Position numbers and translations under genes: made by a program
Notes under the pieces: generated by a model
What the model was told of the DNA's origin: nothing
The model's input: the letters and a program-made list of their open reading frames with translations, nothing else
Database searches by the model: none
Part shown: piece by piece, positions 55,936 through 64,000 of the stretch
Layout of the letters: each line of letters starts with the position of its first letter
Position numbering within the stretch: the first letter of the stretch is position 1
Origin: Alteripontixanthobacter muriae
GTDB taxonomy: Bacteria > Pseudomonadota > Alphaproteobacteria > Sphingomonadales > Sphingomonadaceae
DNA: 64,000 nucleotides
NCBI RefSeq assembly: GCF_013336795.1
Contig: NZ_JAAFZT010000004.1
Location: 36,529 to 100,528, forward strand
Reading direction: 5' to 3'

Positions 55936-56632
55936 GGAGGCGCGTGCCCTCCGCCTGACCCAGGGCGCTGCGGCGCACCAGCCATTCACTCAGGATCAAC
56001 GCAACCAGCGAAAGCACGATGGAGACAATCGCCAGCCTTGCGACCGCAAGATCCGTACCCGGCACCTGCAAGGCGGAATAGATCGCCAGAGGCAGGGTCC
56101 GCGTTTCCCCGGGTATGTTGGAGGCAAAGGTGATGGTGGCACCGAATTCCCCGAGCGATCGTGCAAACCCCAGCATCGTCCCGGCTGCGATGCCTGGCAG
56201 GCTAAGCGGCAGGGTTATGGTGTAGAATGCCCGCAGGCGCGATGCTCCCAGAGTTCGGGCAGCACCCACCAGGCGGCGATCCACCGCCTCGATCGACAGG
56301 CGAATGGCGCGCACCATCAGCGGCAGGGCCATGATCGCTGCTGCAAGCGCCGCACCGGTCCAGCGAAAGACAAACCCGATCCCCAGATTTTCGGCCATCC
56401 AGCCGCCGATGGGGCCGCTGTTGCCGAACAGCAGAAGAAGCAGCCAGCCGGTGACGACCGGCGGCAGGACAAGCGGCAGATGGACCATCGCGTCGAGCAG
56501 AACGCGGCCCGGGAAAGATCGCCGGGCAAGCACCCAGGCCAGGCCGTATGCGAGGGGAAGGGTGAGCAGGATCGCGACGACGCTCACCTTCAGCGACAGC
56601 CGGATAATTTCCCATTCCGCGCCGCTCAGCAA
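55925..56632 (-). CDS. modB: Molybdate ABC transporter permease
   Basis: 235 residues, at least five transmembrane helices with the EAA-loop (AARTLGASRLRAFYTITLPLSL). The start is TTG at 56632, overlapping the modA stop by 7 bp; no alternative start is near. Imports molybdate with ModA and ModC. Confidence 0.9.
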   Translation of the reverse strand: MLSGAEWEIIRLSLKVSVVAILLTLPLAYGLAWVLARRSFPGRVLLDAMVHLPLVLPPVVTGWLLLLLFGNSGPIGGWMAENLGIGFVFRWTGAALAAAIMALPLMVRAIRLSIEAVDRRLVGAARTLGASRLRAFYTITLPLSLPGIAAGTMLGFARSLGEFGATITFASNIPGETRTLPLAIYSALQVPGTDLAVARLAIVSIVLSLVALILSEWLVRRSALGQAEGTRLHAF

Positions 56633-57495
56633 GGTGTTGTCGCCGTGCAGAAGCCGTGCCGTGCAAAGATTTCCATTGCTGCGGGGTTGGCCAGATAGTC
56701 GAGAAATGCGGCAGCGTCAGGATGGGCCGAACTTGCCAGTTGCGAAGCGGGATAGGTTATTGGCGGGTGACTGTCCGCAGGCAGCTGCGCCGCAACACTT
56801 ACCTCCCGAGATGCAGCGGCATCGGTTGCATAGACGATCCCCAGTCGGGCTTCACCGCGTTCGACCAGAGCCAGTGCGGCGCGGACATTCTCTGCGCGAA
56901 CGATCGAAGGCGCGACTTCGGGCCACAATCCAAGGGTTTCCAGCGAAGCCTTGGCATAGCGGCCCGCAGGTACGCTGTCAGGGTCGCCTGTCGCCAGCCG
57001 GTCGTCGCCGAGCTCTGCCAGCACAGCCTGCGGTTCACGCAGCGCCGGCGATCCACCCGTTGCTGGTCGTATGATGACCATGCGATTGCCCAGAATTTCG
57101 CGCGCTCCCGGGGACGCGAGCAGGCCCTTGCCATCTAGCCTGTCCATCCACAGGGTGTCTGCGGAAACGAACAGATCGGCAGGCGCTCCCTGTTCGATCT
57201 GACGCGCCAGCGCCGACGAAGAGGCGAATGACAGAACTGGCGGCGGATGGCCCTGCGCCGTCCATGCGCGTGCAACTTCCTCCAGCGCTTCCTGCATGCT
57301 GGAGGCTGCGAGAACGACCGGGCCCCGCTCGCTTCCCTCGGGCGCGCAAGCCTGCAGCAGCAGAGCGCACGAAAGCGCCAGAACGAACGATGCGGCGGCG
57401 CGCAGGCGGTCCACTAGTACGGTGAACAAGGGTCGCCTGAACTGGCGGTCTATGCGCGGCTCAAAGCTTCGTAATGCTGTCACCATGTCATTCAT
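56626..57495 (-). CDS. modA: Molybdate-binding lipoprotein
   Basis: 289 residues. Lipobox LLLQAC (Cys at about residue 50) after a hydrophobic stretch. The binding protein domain follows (VVLAASSMQEALEEVARAW, FSFASSSALARQIEQGAPADLF). The N-region before the signal is ~25 residues; a GTG at 57414 would give a canonical signal peptide, so the start is uncertain. It is 18 bp downstream of gcrA, with modB and modC following. Confidence 0.88.
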   Translation of the reverse strand: MNDMVTALRSFEPRIDRQFRRPLFTVLVDRLRAAASFVLALSCALLLQACAPEGSERGPVVLAASSMQEALEEVARAWTAQGHPPPVLSFASSSALARQIEQGAPADLFVSADTLWMDRLDGKGLLASPGAREILGNRMVIIRPATGGSPALREPQAVLAELGDDRLATGDPDSVPAGRYAKASLETLGLWPEVAPSIVRAENVRAALALVERGEARLGIVYATDAAASREVSVAAQLPADSHPPITYPASQLASSAHPDAAAFLDYLANPAAMEIFARHGFCTATTPC

Positions 57496-57513
57496 GGTGC
57501 GGACAAAGCCCGT

Positions 57514-58281
57514 TCAGCGAACCCGCGGACCGCCGAAAGGAAGCGGGGGCGGGGGACGGCGCTGACCGCGCGGCAATTGGGCCTGATAGGCGCGGCCGCA
57601 ATGCTCGACACAATACGGGAAGCCGGGATTGACTGCAGTTCCGCAGAAATGGAAGTCCGCCTCGCCAGGATGGCCCATCGGCCAGCGGCAGACCTTGTCG
57701 GAAAGGTCGAGCAGGCTGGTCTTGTCTGCAATTTCGGGCGCGGGGCGGGCGGGCACCAGTCGGCGCGGCGGCGCCGGAGGGATGGGTGGCTGCTGGTCGC
57801 CCGGACCCTGACGCAGGAAGCCGCCGGGGCCGACCGACACGACCTTGGCCTGACCTGAGCGAGCCGGTGCGGGCTGATCGGCGGCGGGTTGCGCCGCCTC
57901 AGACACACTCGCTAGCGGACCGGCGCTTTCGCCAGGCACCTCGGCAGCAGCAGAAGGCGAGGTTTTCGTCGCAGCAGGTGCGGGGCTCTTCGCGACAGTT
58001 TCTCCTGCCGGCTTGGCCGCGACCGCAGTGTCCCTGTCCTGTGTTTTTACCGGCCGCTTGGGAGCAGCCTTCTTTTCAGACACCTTGGTTTCGGACGCCT
58101 TTGCAGGCGACTTGGTGCCGGCCTTGACCGGAGAGGGGCGGGATTTCAGTCCGAGCCGGTGTGCCTTGCCGATGACGGCATTGCGACTGACGCCGCCGAG
58201 TTCTTCCGCGATCTGGCTCGCAGTATTGCCGCCTTCCCACAGTTTCTTCAGTGTGGCGATGCGTTCTTCAGTCCAGCTCAT
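57514..58281 (-). CDS. gcrA: Cell cycle regulator GcrA
   Basis: 255 residues. The N-terminal HTH WTEERIATLKKLWEGGNTAS and the segment NAVIGKAHRLGLKSRPSP are diagnostic. The middle is low-complexity Lys/Ala/Pro. The conserved C-terminus (VCRWPMGHPGEADFHFCG, FPYCVEHC) has Cys/His. GcrA recruits sigma-70 to methylated (GANTC) promoters. I chose the ATG at 58281 because GGA precedes it; M at 58287 is possible. Divergent from the ABC-2 permease. Confidence 0.93.
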   Translation of the reverse strand: MSWTEERIATLKKLWEGGNTASQIAEELGGVSRNAVIGKAHRLGLKSRPSPVKAGTKSPAKASETKVSEKKAAPKRPVKTQDRDTAVAAKPAGETVAKSPAPAATKTSPSAAAEVPGESAGPLASVSEAAQPAADQPAPARSGQAKVVSVGPGGFLRQGPGDQQPPIPPAPPRRLVPARPAPEIADKTSLLDLSDKVCRWPMGHPGEADFHFCGTAVNPGFPYCVEHCGRAYQAQLPRGQRRPPPPLPFGGPRVR

Positions 58282-58460
58282 GCTCATTCCAGTTCTACTG
58301 CCGGCCGCCCGGCCCGCTGATTCCCGATCTCGGGGATTTGCGGCAACGATCTTGCCACGCGGGGTGGCACGGCCTAGGCGCAACGCGTTGGCCGATCAAG
58401 CCTGCACCTGTGCCGATAGGCCATTCATTCGAGACGCAAGCTCCCCGAAAGGACCCCGCG

Positions 58461-59309
58461 ATGGTCGATAATTCAGGCGAAATCGTCCGCCGTTTCGCGC
58501 CGCGCGGACAGCCCGTGATACAGGGCATCAACCGCATCGGCCTGTGGAGCCTCTATTGTAAGGAGGTTCGCCGATTTCTCAAGGTGCAGACGCAAACCGT
58601 CTGGGCACCTGCAGTCACGACGCTGCTGTTTCTCGTCATCTTCACCGTGGCACTGGGCCGTTCGGGCCGCGAAGTGCTGGGTGTGCCCTTTGCCACCTTC
58701 GTCGCGCCGGGCCTGATCGTTATGGGCATGATGCAGAACGCCTTTGCCAATTCCAGCTTCAGCCTGCTGTCGGGCAAGATACAGGGTACGATCATCGACC
58801 TGCTGATGCCGCCCTTGTCGGAAGGCGAATTGATGACCGGGATCGTCGCCGCTGCCATCACGCGGGGCGTGATGGTGGGTTTCGCCGTGGCGCTCGCCAT
58901 GTCGCTCTACCCCGGTGTCGACTTAGGAGCGGCGCACCCCTGGGCCATCGTCTGGTTCGGACTACTGGGATCTGCCATGCTGGCGTTGCTCGGTCTGCTG
59001 GCCTCGATCTGGGCCGAGAAATTCGACCACAACGCCGCCGTGACCAATTTCGTCATTGCACCGCTGTCGCTGCTGTCGGGCACATTCTATGTCATCGACA
59101 ATCTGGCGCCGGTCTTCCAGACGATCAGCCGGCTGAACCCGTTCTTCTATGTGATTTCGGGCTTTCGCTTCGGATTCCTGGGCGAGAGCGATATCGGCAA
59201 CACGAACGAGGCCGTGATCCACAGTGCGATCGGCATGGGTATATTCGTATTGCTGCTGGGTTATGCGACCTACCGCGTTCTGAAGAGCGGCTGGAAAATC
59301 AAGGAATAA
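58461..59309 (+). CDS. ABC-2 type transporter permease
   Basis: 282 residues, six predicted transmembrane helices; N-terminal amphipathic segment, then GLWSLYCKEVRRFLKV, and the ABC-2 signature region (LSGTFYVIDNLAPVFQTISRLNPFFYVISGFRFGF). It matches YadH-like ABC-2 permeases. The ATPase partner is not in the window. GAAAGGA precedes the ATG at 58461. Confidence 0.9.
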   Translation: MVDNSGEIVRRFAPRGQPVIQGINRIGLWSLYCKEVRRFLKVQTQTVWAPAVTTLLFLVIFTVALGRSGREVLGVPFATFVAPGLIVMGMMQNAFANSSFSLLSGKIQGTIIDLLMPPLSEGELMTGIVAAAITRGVMVGFAVALAMSLYPGVDLGAAHPWAIVWFGLLGSAMLALLGLLASIWAEKFDHNAAVTNFVIAPLSLLSGTFYVIDNLAPVFQTISRLNPFFYVISGFRFGFLGESDIGNTNEAVIHSAIGMGIFVLLLGYATYRVLKSGWKIKE

Positions 59310-59317
59310 GCGCGCGC

Positions 59318-59701
59318 CTAGTGTGTGAGCGCGCGGCGCATCCGGTACTTGCCGCCTTCGAATGCATCGAACAGTTCGGCGACCTGCGGGTGCTCGATCG
59401 GGCCGCCCTCAGGGTCGGGGCGCAGGTTCTGCTGACTGACGTAGGCGACATATGACGATTCGTCGTTCTCAGCCAGAAGATGATAGAACGGCTGGTCGCG
59501 AACCGGGCGAATGTCTTCCGGAATGGCCTCGTACCATTCATCGCTGTTGGCGAAGACAGGATCGATGTCGAAGATCACACCGCGGAAATCGAACATGGCA
59601 TGGCGAACGACATCGCCGATCGAGAAGCGGGAATTAACATGGCGCGGCACGTCGATGGTGCGGCCCGCCTGAGGGGAAAAGAACTTCGCGCGGTCGATCA
59701 T
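59318..59701 (-). CDS. hspQ: HspQ heat shock / hemimethylated-DNA-binding protein
   Basis: 127 residues. The YccV/HspQ core (FSIGDVVRHAMFDFRGVIFD, WYEAIPEDIRPVRDQPFYHL, AYVSQQNLRPD) is clear. HspQ is a specificity factor for Lon protease and binds hemimethylated DNA. Start at 59701; the frame is open to 59779. Confidence 0.93.
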   Translation of the reverse strand: MIDRAKFFSPQAGRTIDVPRHVNSRFSIGDVVRHAMFDFRGVIFDIDPVFANSDEWYEAIPEDIRPVRDQPFYHLLAENDESSYVAYVSQQNLRPDPEGGPIEHPQVAELFDAFEGGKYRMRRALTH

Positions 59702-59852
59702 GCGGGCGAATATACGCCGAAGCGCGCAGCGCACAAGCGGGCAGGGGTTCACGGGGCGATGTGCAAAGGGGCTTGGCAATGCCGAACCGGTGCGCTAACC
59801 GCCCCGCTCCCGACAGGCCGGGCCGATAAGGCCCCAAGCGCTCAATCTTTGC

Positions 59853-59942
59853 GGAGAGGTGCCGGAGTGGTCGAACGGGGCAGTCTCGAAAACTGTTGAG
59901 CACGTAAGTGTTCCGAGGGTTCGAATCCCTCCCTCTCCGCCA
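59853..59942 (+). tRNA. tRNA-Ser (anticodon CGA)
   Basis: Complete 90-nt class II tRNA: acceptor GGAGAGG / CCTCTCC, discriminator G, encoded CCA. Anticodon stem GCAGT / ACTGT with loop CTCGAAA (CGA at 59887-59889), a variable arm (TGAGCACGTAAGTGTTCC), and T arm GAGGG-TTCGAAT-CCCTC. It borders the accessory region on its 3' side, so it may be an integration site. Confidence 0.97.
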
Positions 59943-60193
59943 CTAAGTCCATTGGAAGTCTCTCTTTTTTGCGTCGGGCGATCGGTTCTAGATAACCGAA
60001 TGCCAAAGCGGTACTGTTTCGCAACCGTGATCTTTGCGGCCTTCTTGTGAGCGGTTTTTGTCTCTGATTCGAGATGCGCCTCAGTTAACGCCGACACTTC
60101 CGGAGGTTAGCAGGATCAAACCATACCTTTGGTTCGAAGGCATTGTCAGAGCAAATGTGCCATCTGGTAAGGACTGGCGGGGCAGGGCGGATT
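59943..60193. other. Gap between tRNA-Ser and IS6 relic
   Basis: Non-coding junction sequence. Its last ~50 bp resemble the left end of an IS6-type element (GCATTGTCAGAGCAAATG, then TGGTAAGGACTGGCGGGGC) but no terminal inverted repeat could be fixed. No second copy of the tRNA 3' end was found. Confidence 0.4.
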
Positions 60194-60817
60194 ATGCCTC
60201 GCAAGAAGAAACCAGCCAGCCCTTTCCGCTATTTCAACTCCTCACCAGAGGTGATCAGGCTGGCGGTGATGATGTATGTTCGCTTCCCTCTGTTGCTGCA
60301 AAACGCGGAATACCTGCTGTTCGAGCGCGGCATCGGCATCAGTCATGAGGCGGTGCGGCACTGCTGGAACAGGTCTGGGCCGCTGATTGCAGCAGACATA
60401 CGGCGCCAGCGAATGTGCCGCATGCGAGGCTCTCGCCACTGGCGTGGCACCTCGACGGAATTTAGGTGAAGGTGAATGATGAGATGGTCGACCTGTGGAG
60501 GGCAGTGGACCAGGAGGGCGAGATCCTGGAGAGCTATGTCACTAAGACGAGAGCCAAGGCACTAGCTCTGATGTGCACGAGAAAGGCGCTGAAGCGCCAC
60601 GGCGCAACCGGGACGATCACCACAAATGGCCTGCGCTCCTACAAGGCAGTCATGACTGAGCTGGGCAATTCCAACTAGCAGGATGTGGGCCGCTAGGCCA
60701 ACAACAGGGTGGAGAACTCGCATCTGCCGTTCCGAAGACGAGAGCGGGCGATGCTGCGTTTTCGCCAGATGAAGGCACTACAGAAGTTCGGCTCGGTTCG
60801 CGCAAACGTGCACGATT
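60194..60817 (+). pseudogene. IS6-family transposase relic
   Basis: Recognised by FRYFNSSPEVIRLAVMMY, the helix-turn-helix (LLFERGIGISHEAVRHCWNR), IRRQR..RMRG, and, after a frameshift near 60450-60470, DLWRAVDQEGEILESYVTK, TNGLRSYKAVMTELGN and VENSHLPFRRRERAMLRFRQ. Two in-frame TAG codons occur near 60676 and 60694. The C-terminal ~30 residues are missing; homology stops where a recombinase relic starts. The element is dead. Confidence 0.85.
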
Positions 60818-60829
60818 CCAAGCAAAATT

Positions 60830-61057
60830 GCGGCGAAGCTGACGCTGCCTGCCAGGCCTCACTCTCTGCCGCAGCGAGGCCGGGACATAGGAGCGATGCG
60901 CTTGGCCCGATTTGCTGCCTGAAACGATCGGGCTCATCGGCTCTCCATCTGCATCGAGGTAGATGGGATTCCTCAGCAGGTGAAACAGCACCGCAGGCAG
61001 TAAGCCGAACCCTGGGTAATGCCTCAAAGTCCGGCGCACGATTCCTGCTTCATCCTC
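60830..61057 (-). pseudogene. Large serine recombinase relic
   Basis: On the minus strand, EDEAGIVRRTLRHYPGFGLL then AVLFHLLRNPIY is the recombinase-domain motif of large serine recombinases. It is joined directly to DADGEPMSPIVSGSKSG and YVPASLRQRVRPGRQRQLRR, which in intact proteins lies farther on, so an internal deletion is likely. The catalytic Ser domain is absent. Identified by eye; moderate confidence. Confidence 0.5.
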
Positions 61058-61122
61058 GGTCATCGACTGCCGGTGCAATATGGGCGCCCGATAAGGGGTA
61101 ACAAGCGGAAGGGGTGCCGGCG

Positions 61123-62451
61123 TCAGAATGCGGCGGTCAGACCGACCTGCATGGCTATGCGATCGTAGTCATATATCCCGACGGTCGAATTGTTCCTTTC
61201 GTATTCGACCCGCATCAGTGGCGCGAAGCGGCCGATGCGCAGGGATCGAAATGTGCCGGACAGGGCGATCGATGCTCGATCATCGACCCGGCGACGAGGA
61301 TACAGGAACAACCTGCGATCCGCCTCGAGATGGGAGTAGCCGACCTCCAGCACGAAGGTCGACGCGCCCATCTCGCGGTATATGTAGGATTGCAAGCCGG
61401 CGTTCACGAGAGCGTAGCCCGGATCTTGCGCATCGAGGCGAACGCCGGACAGGCTGAAGCCTCCACCGCTTCGTGCATCGAAAGCAGCGTCCACGGCAAC
61501 ACTCGCGGCGCCCTGATCGCCATCCTGCAGATCGTTCCGCAGATCGTTGTGGCGGGTATACGACCCCGTGACCGTCAGCCGTGCCTTTTTCGACAGGGGA
61601 AGGCTGTAGTCTGCATTTACCCCGGAATTGAAGGACAAGGACTCCCGGCCGAACCAGCGATGCGAGACTGCGGCGGAAAGATTCAAGCGGCGTCCGCCCT
61701 CCAGGTTCAGCTGCGGCCCTATCTGCAGCGCGAGGGTGTAGTCGTCAAACTGATGCTTCTTGTAAAAGTCCCCGCTGGCGGAGAGTCGCAACAGCAATTC
61801 GCTGTCCGCTTTCAGACGGTGCCTGACGAACGCCTGCGCCTGCGTCGAAAGACCGATGCCGGACGTCTCCTGGGCATCCTCGTCGAGGTCGAAATCGCCG
61901 ATAATGGTCTCCAGCGATCCAGCACCGGTAGCACAATTGATGTTGCTGTCCGGAGCAACCGCCACCTTCAGGCTGCCGCCAATCGATCGCTGCGCGTTCA
62001 ATGCCTGGGTATAGAAACGAACCAGTTGCTCCACCGCTGGTGGCAGGCCGATTGCCTCAGCCGCGCGTAATTCCCGCTCCGCTTCACGCCGGTTGCCCAT
62101 GGCGGCCTGCAATCTCGCCAGTTCGACCCGCACCCGTGCTGCATCCGGCTGCTCGTCGAGGATCATCCGCAGCAGCACGGCGGCGTCGCTACAGCGAAGC
62201 TGCTGGTTCGCAAACATCAAAGCCAGGCGGAACAAGGCTTCGCGCCGGAGATCGCCCTGTTCGTGCTCGATCAAGGCTCTGTAAAGCTGCTCGGCGCGGA
62301 CGTAGTCACCTGCGTTACGCGCAGCGTCGGCCAGGGCGAAGACCTGTGCATTCGAGAAGCCGTGCTGCCCGGCGAGAGAGGCTTCTTGTGCCGCTAGCGG
62401 CATCGACACCAGCGCAAGCGCGATGCTTGAAAGAAATGGCGCGCGGCTCAT
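61123..62451 (-). CDS. Slam-type surface lipoprotein assembly modifier (DUF560)
   Basis: 442 residues. Signal peptide (about 1-22, PLAAQ), then TPR-like helices (about 30-150; FALADAARNAGDYVRAEQLY, ARVRVELARLQAAMGNRREA), and an outer-membrane barrel (about 160-442) with the DUF560 features VAPDSNINCAT and LSLSFNSGVNADYSLPLS-like strands, ending in TAAF. Slam proteins move TbpB/HpuA-type lipoproteins to the cell surface; a TbpB-like gene lies 156 bp upstream on the same strand. I chose the ATG at 62451; a TTG at 62463 is possible. Confidence 0.85.
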   Translation of the reverse strand: MSRAPFLSSIALALVSMPLAAQEASLAGQHGFSNAQVFALADAARNAGDYVRAEQLYRALIEHEQGDLRREALFRLALMFANQQLRCSDAAVLLRMILDEQPDAARVRVELARLQAAMGNRREAERELRAAEAIGLPPAVEQLVRFYTQALNAQRSIGGSLKVAVAPDSNINCATGAGSLETIIGDFDLDEDAQETSGIGLSTQAQAFVRHRLKADSELLLRLSASGDFYKKHQFDDYTLALQIGPQLNLEGGRRLNLSAAVSHRWFGRESLSFNSGVNADYSLPLSKKARLTVTGSYTRHNDLRNDLQDGDQGAASVAVDAAFDARSGGGFSLSGVRLDAQDPGYALVNAGLQSYIYREMGASTFVLEVGYSHLEADRRLFLYPRRRVDDRASIALSGTFRSLRIGRFAPLMRVEYERNNSTVGIYDYDRIAMQVGLTAAF

Positions 62452-62607
62452 AAGGTTGCGCAATGACGATCCTCTATGGGGCTTCGGTCGTGACGGAGGT
62501 TTCGCTGACGCCCGCGTCGCGAACCGGGCGTTTACCGGTTTTGCAAAAGCGCGACTTCATCAGCATCGATGCCGGAATTCAGCCCGTGCAGCGTGCAGCG
62601 CGCGGCC

Positions 62608-63902
62608 TCATTGCCTCTTCGTCACCGTGACGCCCTTGATCCCCACTTCTAATGCATCGCCAGTCCCGGCAGGCGCATTGAAATAGAACGATCCTGCCAT
62701 ATCCTGTCCGTCCGGCCCGTAGAACGAACCGTTGAACGATCCGAGGTTCATGCCTCCCCGGGAAATCAGCCCTTCGAGCGCCGAAGCGCCGGAAAAGACC
62801 GTGCCATCCACTGCAAAACTACCGAAATTCGCTGATACGCCGGAGCTTTGTTCGGTTCCTGTTGCGGTCAAGTTGCCGCCGAAAATCTGGTTGCTGAAAT
62901 CAATGTTGAAGGCAGATGTGCCCCGGATATCGTATTTGCGAGAGGCGTCGCTGTTAACGCCGGTCCCATATAACACACCGGCATAGCGCGCCGTTCCGGT
63001 CCGAGCGGTCAGCAGATTGCGGCCTGTCAGGAAACCGTAATGGAAATATTCGTCTCGCGTCCCTCCGTCTCTTGTTCCCGACCAATGGCCGAAGGAGGCG
63101 TAGGTAAGTGAAATCTCCGTGTTGGCGGAGCCGTTTTCATAGAGTTCAAGAACAACATCCTGCGCCCCATACCCATCATCTACGGTTTTGGCATAGGTTC
63201 TGAAGTTCGTACTCTTTCCAGCGATCTTGTCGGCAGCGGTAAAGCGACCACCCCCCATATCCGAGCTGTAGCCCTGAAAATCGAACGTTTCGGAGTTCAA
63301 CCAGGTCAGTCCCCCGACCGATCCTCCGTCGAGAGTATAGAAACGCTGTTCGCGAGAAAGGCTGGTGAAAGACATGTTCTCAGGAACGAGAGTGTCGTTC
63401 GTCGCGCCGACGAACGAGCCCACGGCAGCAAGGCCGTCGGCCCCGTTCGTCTGGAACGACGCGCCAACCTCTTGCGCGGACGGGCCGTAGAACCGCCCGA
63501 AGATCGTTCCCGACGTCTGCCCATAGCCGCTGCCATATGCGGCAAGGCCGGAGAAACTGCCATCGGTTGCTGACAGCATCCCGGAAGCGTTCAGCTCGAT
63601 GCCTCCACCGGATACGCCATAATCCGTGACCAGCCCGTATTCTGTCGTGGAGGCTTGGGCGAGGAACGACCCTTCGAAAAAGTTCACACTGAACTTGCCG
63701 CTGCCATCGAAGCTTACCGGCTCCTCGCCAGGCTTGGTAGCCACGCCGAAAACGTCGATTCCATACGCGGCTTGCCCGGTCCGTGGCACGCCCGCTGCAT
63801 CGGTGCGGAAACCGTAAGTGAAGGTGGTGAACTCCACCCCCTGATCGTCTCCATCGGGGCGATTCTGCTGCCGAAAACCCAGGGCGACATAGTCCTGACT
63901 AG
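62608..63902 (-). pseudogene. TbpB-like surface lipoprotein, 5' end truncated by an IS
   Basis: About 430 residues remain. Two repeated beta-rich lobes each end in the transferrin-binding-protein B-like motif: GTIFGRFYGPSAQEVGASFQ and GSFNGSFYGPDGQDMAGSFY. The signal peptide and lipobox are missing: the frame breaks at a CTAG site (63899-63902) where IS5-type sequence begins, and a TGA lies a few codons further upstream in frame. A short artificial ORF start exists inside the IS end (ATG at 63915). It is the likely Slam substrate, now probably not exported. Confidence 0.75.
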
Positions 63903-64000
63903 GGTCCGGACCCATAAACAGGATTCACAGCGGCATTGGGATGTGATTCATGAGCCTCCAGTGAGGAGGCATGTGGATGGCAAATTTCTTCTGGTTCTCG
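63903..64000 (+). mobile_element. IS5-family element, left end (partial)
   Basis: Starts at a CTAG target with GGGTCCGGACCC and continues to the window end. A transposase ORF begins inside it at 63977. CTAG/TA is a usual target for IS5-family groups. The exact end and inverted repeat cannot be checked because the right end is outside. Confidence 0.6.
63977..64000 (+). CDS. IS5-family transposase, N-terminal 8 residues
   Basis: The reading frame begins MANFFWFS, the standard start of a widespread IS5-family transposase in alphaproteobacteria, with GAGGAGG upstream. The window ends here. Confidence 0.6.

Noticed and set aside
59853..60193. Attachment site duplicated from the tRNA-Ser 3' end
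   Set aside because: No second copy of the 3' tRNA sequence was found in the remaining window.

Overview
The window is GC-rich, densely coded DNA from an alphaproteobacterium. It is most likely a sphingomonad of the Erythrobacteraceae type. The evidence is gcrA, crtW-crtZ (ketolated carotenoid synthesis), several large TonB-dependent receptors, EcfG-type promoter motifs, DUF1476, and the rimP-nusA-ylxR-infB-rbfA-truB-rpsO-pnp order. No rRNA, CRISPR array or replication origin was seen. Two tRNAs are present, Arg-TCT and Ser-CGA.

Layout. 1-7.2 kb: end of an SLC13-type permease, a KaiC-like double ATPase next to a hybrid histidine kinase, then an SRPBCC / Zn-alcohol dehydrogenase / SDR operon behind a possible stress promoter. 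7.2-12.1 kb: S1/P1 nuclease, then a divergent copper module: csoR plus a glutaredoxin-MauE fusion on the minus strand, copA-copB on the plus strand, with a CsoR-like palindrome between. 12.2-17.4 kb: an OmpR-type regulator convergent with a TonB receptor and a secreted lipoprotein. 17.7-25.4 kb: a TPR protein, a HerA-like ATPase, and a four-gene mannose/glycan operon (GT4 fusion, GH130, mannose-1-P guanylyltransferase, mannose-6-P isomerase) behind an exact EcfG-type promoter motif. 25.4-31.5 kb: DUF421, a TonB receptor, tRNA-Arg, a NUDIX hydrolase, and DUF1476-bolA-grxD. 31.5-35.3 kb: leuC-leuD with a family-6 DNA glycosylase and a 52-residue membrane protein lying between them. 35.4-37.2 kb: thioesterase, crtW, crtZ.

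37.2-42 kb holds the most unusual locus, an expanded phage-shock (Psp) system. PspF is divergent from a sigma-54 promoter that drives a 54-residue membrane peptide, PspA with an 81-residue in-frame N-terminal extension, PspB and PspC. These are followed by four more small single-helix proteins with PspB/PspC-like coiled-coil tails, and then sufE. 42-54 kb is the translation / RNA-processing operon, interrupted by DUF1697, thymidine kinase and a site-2 protease. 54-59.7 kb: a spermidine-synthase-like protein, DUF1993, modABC downstream of gcrA, an ABC-2 permease and hspQ.

From tRNA-Ser (59.85 kb) to the end is a decayed accessory segment: an IS6-family transposase relic, an abutting large-serine-recombinase relic, a Slam-type outer-membrane protein, and a TbpB-like surface lipoprotein gene whose 5' end is cut off by an IS5-family element running out of the window.

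All family calls come from reading motifs and protein sequence by eye. No database search was run.
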